Origin: an uncultured Lachnospiraceae bacterium
Lineage (GTDB): Bacteria; Bacillota_A; Clostridia; Lachnospirales; Lachnospiraceae
NCBI GenBank assembly: GCA_900555005.1
Contig: USJM01000016.1
Location: 1 to 18,600, forward strand
Direction of reading: 5' to 3'
DNA: 18,600 bases
Shown: piece after piece, positions 8,429 to 16,462 of the stretch
Layout: each line of letters opens with the position of its first letter
Numbering within the stretch: the stretch's first letter is position 1
Made by a program: the position numbers and the translations under genes
The notes under the pieces: generated by a model
Told to the model about the DNA's origin: nothing
Database searches by the model: none
The model's input: only the letters and a program-made list of their open reading frames with translations

Positions 8429-9687
8429 ATGGCGTACAGATGTGTAATTGTGATTCCTGCATACAATCCGCCTGCTTCTTTTTCAGGATATATTCCTGAG
8501 CTGAAAAAGGCGGGCTTTCAGGACATCATCGTGGTCAATGACGGAAGCCGCACGGACAAGCTTCCGGTGTTCTATAAGGTGGAGCGTGCAGGTGCGCTTG
8601 CCCTGACGCATGAGGAAAACAAGGGGATCGGCGCGTCTCTGCGGACAGCGATGACATACTATCAGGAGCATTTCGGCGGGAAGACGGACGGGATTATCAC
8701 GCTGAACTCCGACAGGCTGACACCGGTGGCGGATGTCCAAAGATGGCGGAGGCCCTTCATAATGAACAGGAGATGGGCTCGTATGCGATTGTCGTGGGCT
8801 CCAGGGACTTCGGAAGTCACCTGGTGACTGACTATGACTACCGCATGAATGTGCTCATGAAGCTGATCTACCATATGCTGATGGGGGTGCGGCTGGTGGA
8901 TCCCATGTCCGGGATCTTCGGCATCCCGGATCTGAGGGTGCAGCACTGTCTGGATGTCCCGTCGGAGCGGTATTCATATGAGACTGCGATGCTGATGTCC
9001 TTTGAAAAAATCGGCTTCCTTCAGGTACCGGTTCACTATGTTTCCTTTGAAAAGGGGTATGAGAAGGCACGGCGTCCGGGCGACACGTTTGGAATCATCC
9101 TGACGGTGGTCAAAAAGTTCATTCTTTATTCGATTACGTCGCTGATGGCGTCGATTGTCGATATCATCATGTTCGGAATTTTCACCGGTGTGACGTTCCG
9201 GGGACAGATGTTCGCGATCCTGTATGCAACAGTGTGCGCGAGACTGATTTCGGCATCGGTGAACTACCTGCTGACAAAGCACTTTGTCTTTCATTTCAAG
9301 TCGGACAAGGCCCAGCAGTCGGCCAAAAGCGCCGGGGAGTTCATGGCCCTGTCAGCCGTCCAGTGTCTGCTGAGCGCCCTGATCGTCAGTGTGCTGAAGG
9401 GTGTCCTCGGGGGGTCTGCGGTTGGCTTCAAGGTGATCACGGATGTCGTGCTGTTCTTCCTGAGCTATAAGATTCAGCACAAGTACATCTTCAAGGATGA
9501 CAAGAAGGATGAAGGGAAAGACGAGGAACTTCTGAAGGCTGAGCAGGAGAAGGCAAAGCGGCTTGAAGCCGGAGACAGAAGGATGAGACAGAGAAGGAGA
9601 TGCAGCAGCATCAGACGCAGCATGAAGGCTGAGAGCGCCGGGGAGAAACAGGCTGCGGGGATAAGTTTTCTAATTGAGGATCATTGA
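8429..9687 (+). CDS. GT2 glycosyltransferase fused to a GtrA-like membrane domain, frameshifted
   Basis: An N-terminal GT-A domain (about 1-215) is joined to a four-helix GtrA domain (about 230-350). Such fusions usually transfer sugars from nucleotide donors to lipid carriers and help flip the product. ATG 8429 is set by AAGGAGG (8414-8420). Seen: VIPAYNPP (8-15), VVNDGS (35-40), HEENKGIGASLRTA (61-74). Where relatives have an Asp-rich metal motif (LDADGQH-like), this one reads LNSDRLTP (92-99). The frame breaks at the C-run 8737-8738; one added C gives ADVPKMAEALHNEQ. After the GtrA domain the acidic tail KDDKKDEGKDEELLKAEQEK turns into an Arg/Ser-rich, unlikely sequence near 9570. Adding a C to the CC at 9569-9570 gives LEARRQKDETEKEMQQHQT and a stop at 9630-9632, the more natural end. 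The coordinates given follow the uncorrected frame. Confidence 0.82.
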
Positions 9688-9702
9688 GAAAAAGGAGAAA
9701 AG

Positions 9703-10275
9703 ATGGGCGTAATAGAATCACTGCAGAAAAGAAGAACATATTATCAGATTCACAAAAATCTCCCGGTCAGCGAGGAGAAGGTTGCCGAAACCGTTCAGGA
9801 GGCTGTGAAGCTTGTGCCGGATGCCTTCAACATGAAGAGTCAGAGAGTGATTGTCGCGCTTGGAGAAAAGCAGAACCAGCTCTGGGATGCGATCTATGAT
9901 GCTTTCGGCGGGGAAGTGTCCAGAGAGAAGATCGATGGTTTCCGGGCAGGCGCCGGAACCGTGCTGTACTTCACGGATGAATCGGTTGTGAAGGCACTTC
10001 AGGAGAAGTTTCCGCTGTATGCGTCGAACTTCCCGGTCTGGGCTCAGCAGTCCAACGGAATGCTTCAGATTTCGATCTGGTCCGCGCTTCGCGAACTTGG
10101 AATCGGGGCGAATCTTCAGCATTACAACCCGGTGATTGATGAGGCTGTACGAAAGCTGTTCGATGTACCGGAAGACTGGAAACTCATCGCGCAGATGCCG
10201 TTCGGCGGCATCGTGGAAGAGCCGGGGAAAAAGGATGATGAGGAGATCAGCAGGAGAGTCCGTATTGCAAGATAA
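9703..10275 (+). CDS. Nitroreductase family protein (Frm2/Hbn1-like)
   Basis: A 190-aa FMN enzyme, unbroken. Start ATG 9703 is preceded by AAAGGAG. The N-terminal RRTYY (10-14), the SAFN-like VPDAFNMKSQRVIV, the central FPLYASNFPVWAQQSNGM and the C-terminal GIGANLQHYNP and PFGGI motifs match the small nitroreductases of the Frm2/YhbN-like group. Those enzymes reduce nitro compounds or quinones with NAD(P)H and act in redox or lipid stress signalling. It follows the glycosyltransferase closely, shares its promoter and is closed by the strong terminator at 10327. No functional link between the two is obvious. The true substrate cannot be told from sequence. Confidence 0.9.
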   Translation: MGVIESLQKRRTYYQIHKNLPVSEEKVAETVQEAVKLVPDAFNMKSQRVIVALGEKQNQLWDAIYDAFGGEVSREKIDGFRAGAGTVLYFTDESVVKALQEKFPLYASNFPVWAQQSNGMLQISIWSALRELGIGANLQHYNPVIDEAVRKLFDVPEDWKLIAQMPFGGIVEEPGKKDDEEISRRVRIAR

Positions 10276-10326
10276 GCAGGCGGAGGGATGAACGCCGGCC
10301 TTGTGCCGGATAACAGAGCAGAAAGC

Positions 10327-10370
10327 AGGAGGGAGTTTTCGGTGAAAAACCGGAGACTCCCTCCTTTTTT
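10327..10370 (+). terminator. Very strong Rho-independent terminator
   Basis: An uninterrupted 16-bp stem (10327-10342 with 10350-10365, including three G-U pairs) has a seven-base A-rich loop. It is followed by six T (10365-10370). It closes the glycosyltransferase-nitroreductase unit and insulates the importer operon. Confidence 0.93.
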
Positions 10371-10682
10371 GAAGGCAACCGTTCATCATCGGGTGCGGAG
10401 CACGTTTCCGGAACAGGACAGGTACCGTGAGGCAGGAACGTCTGTCCGGGTCGGGAAAGCCGTCTTTCTGCCGCAGGTACCGAGGAAGCGACAATTCGCC
10501 TGCCATACCGGGAAAAAGAATTTGTCCGGTGAAGGAAAGGCCTGCATATCGGGAAAGATTGCGGCTGTCTGTGCAAAACCGAAAAATCGGCGATGTGCAT
10601 ATATGGACAGAAAATATTTGTGCAATATACACATGTATCCGAATGAAACAATAATAAATAATAAAAAATGCGATAAAACCAA
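10371..10682. other. Long non-coding upstream region of the importer operon
   Basis: About 310 bases hold no ORF with protein-like composition on either strand. The left part is GC-rich with a TTCCGGAA palindrome and two GGTACC sites. The right part becomes AT-rich. Three TGTGCA hexamers lie at 10570-10575, 10594-10599 and 10619-10624, spaced 24 and 25 bases, ending about 60 bases before the -35 box. They could be a regulator's binding sites. Confidence 0.45.
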
Positions 10683-10711
10683 TTGAAAACAATAAGAATA
10701 TGCCCTATAAT
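10683..10711 (+). promoter_or_regulatory. Near-consensus sigma-70/SigA promoter of the importer operon
   Basis: TTGAAA (10683-10688), 17-bp spacer, TATAAT (10706-10711). An A/T-rich stretch at 10648-10682 resembles an UP element. The transcript would begin near 10718, giving a leader of about 60 nt with AGGAGGG (10767-10773) before ATG 10778. Confidence 0.88.
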
Positions 10712-10777
10712 ACGCTCAAATCAACTGCAGAAGATTGGTACCCATCGTTTCACCGCTAATACAAGCAGGAGGGACAT

Positions 10778-12376
10778 ATGAACAAAAGAGTCTTGGCAGG
10801 TATCTTGTCGATGGTGATGGCTTCAGGGATGAGCGCGGTTCCGGCGCTGGCTGATGATGCAGGGCAGGAACTGGATGTCGCGGTCAACGCGGAGGTCAAA
10901 ACACTGGTTCCGTGGGCAGCTTCCGAGAGCCAGGCTTTCCTTGTGATGAACCAGGCACAGGAGGGACTGTTCCGGATGGATGCCGACAATGTTCCGCAGC
11001 CGGCACTTTGTGACAAGTACGAGCTTTCGGATGACAAGCTGACCTACACGTTCCATCTGAGAGATGGCATCAAGTGGAGCAACGGAGAGCCGATCACGGC
11101 GCAGGACTTCGTCTACGCCTGGATGAAGCAGATGAGCGCGGACGCAACCAACGGATACAGCTTTCTGATGACGGACTACATCGTCGGCGGTCAGGAATAT
11201 AATGAAGGAAGCGGTTCAGAGGACAAGGTGGAGGTCAAGGCGGTCGATGACAAGACCCTTCAGGTCAAGCTGAAGAACCCGACACCGTATTTCCTCGGGC
11301 TCACCACGATGTCCATGTTCTTCCCGGTCAACCAGAAGTTCTGCGAAGCGCAGGGAGATCAGTTCGATGTGACACCGGACAACATGCTGTTCTCGGGACC
11401 TTACAAGATTACAGAGTATGACCCGGCAGTCGGTGCGACATTTGTCAAGAATGATCAGTACTGGGATGCAGAGAACGTCGCCATCGAGAATGCGAAGGTT
11501 CGTGTCATGAAGGACTCCGCAGCAGCCCTGAATGCTTACAAGGCAGGCGAGCTCTCCCAGGTCGAGATCACCGGAACGGATGTTGCGGCGAACAAGGACA
11601 ACCCGGAATTCTCCCAGCTGACCGATTTCAGAACCAACTATCTGCAGTTCAACCTGACCGATCCGGTTATGAGCAACGTGGATATGCGCAAGGCTATCTC
11701 CCTTGCGATCGACCGTAAGACGCTTGTCGACAGCATCCTTGCGGACGGCTCCGCAGCCGGAACCGGACTGATTGCAGATGGAATGGCAGGTGATGGGACC
11801 AAGACCTTCAGAGAGCTGAACGGCGATGTCTCCCCGTATGACCCGGAGAAGGCGAAGGAGTGCTATGACAAGGCGGTCAAGGAGCTCGGCTCCGATGCTC
11901 CGAAGGAAGTCACGCTCCTGATCGGCGATGACAGTGTCATGAAGACCGTTGCAACCTTCATCCAGAGCCAGCTGGAGCAGAACCTCGGCCTGAGCGTCAA
12001 GATCGACACCAAGACGATGCAGGGACGCGGCGAGCAGATGGATGCGAACAATTACCAGTTCGGCTTCACGGCATGGGGTGCCGACTATGACGACGCGATG
12101 ACGTACCTGGATCTGTGGACAAACGGTACACCTTATCGTGGAAACTACAAGAACGACGACTACAACAAACTGATCGCAGATGCGAAGTCTCAGACGGATG
12201 ACAAGGCGAGACTGCAGGATATGCTCGATGCCGAGAAGCTTCTCGTTGAGACAGACGCGGTGGTGGCTCCGATCTATCACAGAGGACATGCGGTTCTGAC
12301 CAAGTCCAACCTGAAGGATCTGGTCAGCCATCCGATCGGTGTGCCGATGGAATTCAAGTACGCGCACTTTGAGTGA
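10778..12376 (+). CDS. oppA: ABC transporter solute-binding protein, family 5 (OppA-like)
   Basis: A 532-aa extracytoplasmic receptor of the SBP_bac_5 family, which binds peptides and, in some members, oligosaccharides. A signal peptide is clear (MNKR, hydrophobic core, ALA-DD cleavage after residue 25). There is no lipobox cysteine, unlike typical Gram-positive OppA lipoproteins. Family landmarks are the HLRDGIKWSNGEPITAQDFV block (about 93-112), LKNPTPYF, FSGPYKI, and ATFVKNDQYWD in the first lobe, then NLTDPVMSNVDMRKAISLAI at the hinge. It is unbroken and first in the operon under a strong promoter. The next gene begins 179 bases later after a hairpin-rich spacer, which would let the binding protein be made in excess. 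The cluster suggests a fucosylated ligand, but that is inference. The symbol is by family, not proven function. Confidence 0.88.
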   Translation: MNKRVLAGILSMVMASGMSAVPALADDAGQELDVAVNAEVKTLVPWAASESQAFLVMNQAQEGLFRMDADNVPQPALCDKYELSDDKLTYTFHLRDGIKWSNGEPITAQDFVYAWMKQMSADATNGYSFLMTDYIVGGQEYNEGSGSEDKVEVKAVDDKTLQVKLKNPTPYFLGLTTMSMFFPVNQKFCEAQGDQFDVTPDNMLFSGPYKITEYDPAVGATFVKNDQYWDAENVAIENAKVRVMKDSAAALNAYKAGELSQVEITGTDVAANKDNPEFSQLTDFRTNYLQFNLTDPVMSNVDMRKAISLAIDRKTLVDSILADGSAAGTGLIADGMAGDGTKTFRELNGDVSPYDPEKAKECYDKAVKELGSDAPKEVTLLIGDDSVMKTVATFIQSQLEQNLGLSVKIDTKTMQGRGEQMDANNYQFGFTAWGADYDDAMTYLDLWTNGTPYRGNYKNDDYNKLIADAKSQTDDKARLQDMLDAEKLLVETDAVVAPIYHRGHAVLTKSNLKDLVSHPIGVPMEFKYAHFE

Positions 12377-12399
12377 CGCGGCGGCTGCATAACGCAGAG

Positions 12400-12518
12400 T
12401 CCCGGCTTCGGGATATGAATGTTTACCGGATTCAACATCGCCCGGCGGCTTGCCTCGACGGGACATCATGATAGGGCGATGCTGATCAATTGGGCTGCAT
12501 GGGAATCAACATGCAGCC
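12400..12518 (+). promoter_or_regulatory. Three-hairpin intergenic RNA between oppA and oppB
   Basis: There are three pairings: TCCCG/CGGGA (12400-12404, 12409-12413, tetraloop); CATCGCCC/GGGCGATG (12436-12443, 12474-12481, long loop); and a 9-bp GGCTGCATG/CATGCAGCC (12493-12501, 12510-12518) followed by a T-rich tail. The last could be a leaky terminator. Together they fit a processing or stabilising element that uncouples oppA dosage from the permease genes. Confidence 0.6.
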
Positions 12519-12555
12519 TGATTTATATCAGAATCATGTGGAAGGAAGGCGGCTC

Positions 12556-13494
12556 ATGGCTCGCTACATTGTTAAAAGACTGATATATATTGTGGTCACG
12601 CTCTGGGTGATCACGACCTGCACATTCTTCCTGATGAAGAAGCTGCCCGGGACACCATTTGACCCGGAACGGTTCGCCTCCATGCCGCAGGCGCAGCAGG
12701 AGAAGGTACTGGAGATGTACGGGCTGAACGACCCGGTTCCGGTCCAGTACGTGAAATATCTCGGAAATATGCTGCGCGGTGACCTCGGGACATCCTTTAC
12801 CTATGTCAACCAGCCGGTCACCGGCATCATCACATCCAGACTCGGACCTTCCTTCCTCATCGGTGCGCAGGCGGTCCTGATCGGACTGGCCATCGGGCTG
12901 ATTCTCGGAATCCTGGCGGCCTGGCACCACAACAGCGGAATTGACGCTTTGACGATGATCATCGCGGTGCTGGGAGTCTCTGTCCCGAACTTTGTCATGG
13001 CGGCGCTTCTTCAGTACTTTATCGGACTGAAGTGGGGAATCCTGCCGATCGGATTCTGGACAAACTGGAAGTGTTCGATCCTTCCGACGATCGCGCTCTC
13101 CTTCAGCGCCACTGCGATGGTCGCCCGATTCATGCGGACGGAGATGCTGGATGTCCTCAATCAGGACTATATCGTGACGGCCAAGGCGAAGGGCCTCAGC
13201 CAGATGCGGATCCTGATGTTTCATGCGATCCGGAATTCCATCATTCCGGTCGTCACCATCCTCGGACCAATCGTCATCAATCTGATGACAGGCTCTCTTG
13301 CAGTGGAGAGTGTATACAGCATCCCGGGAATCGGCAGCCTGTTCGTCGACTGTATCAAGGGCAATGATTATCCTGTGATCATGGGTATCACGGTATTCTA
13401 CGCTTCCTTCTATATGCTGGTGATCCTGCTCGTCGACATCATCTATTCGCTGATCGACCCGCGTATCCGGCTTTCAAAGGAACAGGAGGACTGA
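12556..13494 (+). CDS. oppB: ABC transporter permease, OppB/DppB type
   Basis: A 312-aa inner-membrane permease. ATG 12556 is preferred to the upstream TTG at 12490: AAGGAAGG (12542-12549) lies just before it, and MARYIVKRLIYIVVTLW is the standard N-terminus of this family (basic residues, then the first helix). The region before it holds the hairpin spacer. The periplasmic loop has the usual PGTPFD and a LGTSF-type segment. The cytoplasmic EAA loop reads DYIVTAKAKGLSQMRIL and contacts the ATPases. The C-terminus ends YSLIDPRIRLSKEQED. The protein is intact. Its stop is one base before the next start, so it is coupled with oppC. Confidence 0.93.
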   Translation: MARYIVKRLIYIVVTLWVITTCTFFLMKKLPGTPFDPERFASMPQAQQEKVLEMYGLNDPVPVQYVKYLGNMLRGDLGTSFTYVNQPVTGIITSRLGPSFLIGAQAVLIGLAIGLILGILAAWHHNSGIDALTMIIAVLGVSVPNFVMAALLQYFIGLKWGILPIGFWTNWKCSILPTIALSFSATAMVARFMRTEMLDVLNQDYIVTAKAKGLSQMRILMFHAIRNSIIPVVTILGPIVINLMTGSLAVESVYSIPGIGSLFVDCIKGNDYPVIMGITVFYASFYMLVILLVDIIYSLIDPRIRLSKEQED

Positions 13495-13495
13495 G

Positions 13496-14417
13496 ATGAC
13501 AAACGAATGTGTGAAAGACTCCATGTTCCGGAAAGTGAAGGTGGATGAAGCAGAGAGGGAGCATCTTGACGCCCCAATGACGTCGGTGCTGGCGGATGCC
13601 TGGTACAGACTCAGGCAGAACAAGGCAGCTGTTGCGGCACTGTTTATTCTGGCAGCGATTATTCTCCTGGCGATCTTCGCGCCGGTTTTCTCACGCTATT
13701 CCTTTAAGGAACCGGATTACAATGCAATCTTTGCGCTTCCGGACAAAGCCCACATCTTCGGGACGGACCAGTTCGGCCGGGATCTCTGGGTGAGGTGCTG
13801 GATGGGCTGCAGAATCTCCCTGATGATTGCGGTGGTCGCGGCACTGGTCGATATCTTCATCGGTGTGACATACGGCGCCGTCTCCGCTCTGTTCGGCGGA
13901 CGCGTAGATGCCATTATGCAGCGAATCATCGAAGTCCTTGTCGGAATTCCAAGCCTGATCATTGTGATCCTGTTCCTGATGGCATTTCCGGCCGGCGTCG
14001 GGACGATCATCGCGGCGCTCTCCATCACCGGATGGGTCAAATGGCGCGCCTGGTCCGGGCGGAGATCCTGAAGCTCAAGAATCAGGAATTCGTTCTGGCC
14101 TCCAGGGTACTTGGGACAAGCAGCAGAGGGATCATCCTGCACGATCTGGTGCCGAACGCGGTCAGCGTGATCGTCATCAACGTCATGTTTACCATCCCGA
14201 GCGCAATCTTCACGGAAGCCTTCCTGAGCTTCATCGGGATCGGCCTTGCGGAGCCGCAGGCATCCCTCGGTGTTCTGATCAACAATGGCTACCAGGTCCT
14301 TCAGAACTATCCGCATGTGATGATCTTCCGGCCATCATCATTATATTGATCATGGTGTGCTTCAGTATCCTCGGAGATGGTCTCAGGGATGCCCTGGATC
14401 CGCAGATGAGCAGGTGA
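13496..14417 (+). CDS. oppC: ABC transporter permease, OppC/DppC type, two frameshifts
   Basis: The second permease, 307 aa after repair. ATG 13496 follows AGGAGGA (13484-13490). It has an N-terminal cytoplasmic segment, a first helix near residues 43-62, then the diagnostic HIFGTDQFGRDLWVR. The first frame fails at AAA 14039-14041; one added A gives GWVKMARLVRAEILKLKNQE and the EAA loop (EFVLASRVLGTSSRGII). The second fails at CC 14328-14329; one added C gives VMIFPAIIIILIMVCFSILG and the usual ending DGLRDALDPQMSR before TGA 14415-14417. It is five bases from oppD. Both losses fall in homopolymers, and no conserved residue is missing after repair. Confidence 0.88.
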
Positions 14418-14422
14418 ATCAG

Positions 14423-15403
14423 ATGGAAAATGTACTCGAAGTGAAAAATCTCGTTGTGGATATCCGGACGCAGAAGGGCATCATCCATGCGGTCCGGGGT
14501 GTCTCCTTCAGTCTCAGACAGGGGGAGACCCTCGCGGTTGTAGGGGAATCCGGCTGCGGAAAGTCCATGACGATGAAGGCAGTGATGCAGATCCTGCCGA
14601 AGAATGCAAAGATCACAGACGGTCAGGTGCTGTTTCATGGGAAAGACCTGAGCAAGTATTCGGACAGACGCATGGAGAAACTGCGCGGTTCCGATATCTC
14701 CATGATCTTTCAGGACCCGATGACCTCTCTGAACCCGACAATGAAAATCGGAAAACAGATTGAGGAGGTTCTGAAGCTTCACCGCAAAGAGATGACGCCG
14801 GACGAGCGCAGGAAGCGTGTCGTGGAGCTGCTTGACCTGGTCGGGATCTCCAACCCTGAGACCCGGTACGGGCAGTATCCGCATCAGCTCTCGGGCGGAC
14901 AGCGTCAGAGGGTTGACATCGCGATGGCACTTGCCTGCGATCCAGATGTGCTGATCGCGGATGAACCCACGACAGCGCTCGACGTGACCATCCAGGCCCA
15001 GATCCTCGATCTGATGCGGGAGCTTCAGAAGAAGGTCCGGACCTCGATCATCATCATCACACACAACCTGGGCGTTGTGGCGAACATCGCGGACAGAGTG
15101 GCCGTCATGTATGGTGGAAAGATTGTCGAGACGGGAGATGTCCGGGATATTTTTTATTCACCGGCACACGAATACACGAAGGCACTCCTCGATTCGATTC
15201 CGGGAGCCGGGGACAAGGAGCGGCTTCATCCGATCCCGGGAACCCCGCCCGGACTCATGAAGCCGCCGGCCGGCTGTCCATTTGCGGCAAGATGCCGCGA
15301 GACGATGGAGGTCTGTGAGAAGTTCATGCCGGATTTCTATGACCAGGGAGCAGCACACAAGGCAGCATGCTGGATGCTTGACCCCAGAGCGAAGGAGGCG
15401 TAA
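14423..15403 (+). CDS. oppD: Oligopeptide-type ABC transporter ATPase, OppD/DppD type
   Basis: A 326-aa cytoplasmic ATPase that powers the two permeases as a heterodimer with the next gene product. Walker A is GESGCGKS (41-48), Q-loop Gln97, signature LSGGQ (156-160), Walker B VLIADE (176-181) and H-loop His214. The C-terminal extension typical of Opp/Dpp ATPases ([19 protein letters not shown]) carries cysteines 285, 291, 298 and 316, the set that binds a [4Fe-4S] cluster in characterised relatives. ATG 14423 is five bases after oppC; an in-frame open stretch upstream is the oppC tail read in another frame. The gene is unbroken. Confidence 0.94.
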   Translation: MENVLEVKNLVVDIRTQKGIIHAVRGVSFSLRQGETLAVVGESGCGKSMTMKAVMQILPKNAKITDGQVLFHGKDLSKYSDRRMEKLRGSDISMIFQDPMTSLNPTMKIGKQIEEVLKLHRKEMTPDERRKRVVELLDLVGISNPETRYGQYPHQLSGGQRQRVDIAMALACDPDVLIADEPTTALDVTIQAQILDLMRELQKKVRTSIIIITHNLGVVANIADRVAVMYGGKIVETGDVRDIFYSPAHEYTKALLDSIPGAGDKERLHPIPGTPPGLMKPPAGCPFAARCRETMEVCEKFMPDFYDQGAAHKAACWMLDPRAKEA

Positions 15404-15405
15404 GC

Positions 15406-16377
15406 GTGGGAACAGAACAGACACCTTTTCTGGAGGTACGGCACCTGAAGAAGTATTTCCATGTCGGCCGGGGCAAAGTGCTCCGGGCTGTCGATGATGT
15501 CAGTTTTCATATCAACAAGGGAGAAACCTTCGGGCTGGTCGGAGAGTCGGGCTGCGGAAAGTCCACGCTTGGCCGTACAGTCATACACCTGTATGAGCCG
15601 ACGGCCGGAGAGATTACCTTTGACGGCCTCAAGGTCGGAGAGGAAAACTCACAGGAGCAGCGTCATCTTCTGACAAGGCGGATGCAGATGATCTTCCAGG
15701 ATCCGTATGCTTCCCTGAATCCGAGAAGAAAGGTCATTGACATCGTGGCGGAAGGGATGGATGCTCATCATCTGTATGCTTCTGAGGAGGAGCGCAGGGA
15801 GACGGTGATCCGGCTCCTGGAGCGCGTGGGACTGCAGAAGGAGCATGCAGACCGCTTCCCGCATGAGTTTCGGGCGGGCAGCGCCAGCGCATCGGGATCG
15901 CGCGTCACTTGCCGTTCAGCCGGATTTCATCGTCTGCGACGAGCCGATCTCTGCACTCGATGTCTCGATCCAGGCGCAGGTGGTCAATCTGCTCGAGGAT
16001 CTTCAGAAAGAGCACGGGCTGACCTACCTGTTCATCGCGCACGACTTGTCCATGGTTCGCCACATCAGTGACCGGATCGGCGTCATGTACATGGGCGCGC
16101 TGGTCGAAGTGCGCCGGCGGAGGAGCTGTTTGAAAACCCGCTGCATCCGTATACACGTGCACTGCTTTCCGCGATTCCGCTGCCAGATCCGGATGTGGAG
16201 AAGAAACGCTCAAGAATCATGCTTGAGGGTTCTGTCCCCAGCCCGATTTCACTTCCGGAGAATGAATGCCGGTTCTGCAGCCGCTGCCCGGTGAAGAGTG
16301 ATGCCTGTAAAGCAGGCCGGCCGGAGCTGAGAGAACTCAGGCCAGGGCATTTTGTTGCCTGCCATGAGGCAGACTGA
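15406..16377 (+). CDS. oppF: Oligopeptide-type ABC transporter ATPase, OppF/DppF type, three frameshifts
   Basis: The partner ATPase, 324 aa after repair. GTG 15406 is the start, with AAGGAGG (15392-15398) seven bases before it and only two bases after oppD. Walker A GESGCGKS is intact. The frame is lost at TTT 15868-15870, exactly in the signature motif (repair: [15 protein letters not shown]). It is lost again near 15905 (repair: ARALAVQPDF) and at 16110-16111 (repair: [20 protein letters not shown]). Walker B FIVCDEP, the D-loop SALD and the H-loop AHDLS follow. The C-terminal extension has [14 protein letters not shown] and a final CHEAD, again a four-to-five-cysteine set. Read without repair, the protein would lack its signature motif and be dead. 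Confidence 0.86.
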
Positions 16378-16462
16378 GAGACTTCTGCGGGGAGGCCAGG
16401 CGCACGAGAGGGATCATGAGACTTGAAAACAGCCTGTCAGAAATACCGGGAGGAAACTTGAG

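Noticed and set aside
10288..10686. ORFs on both strands upstream of the importer operon
   Set aside because: Composition is not protein-like, no ribosome site supports them, and they overlap the terminator and approach the promoter.
11216..12469. 417-aa minus-strand ORF opposite oppA
   Set aside because: It mirrors codon bias of the binding-protein gene. The translation is Arg/Val/Leu-rich without domain features, and oppA is clearly real.
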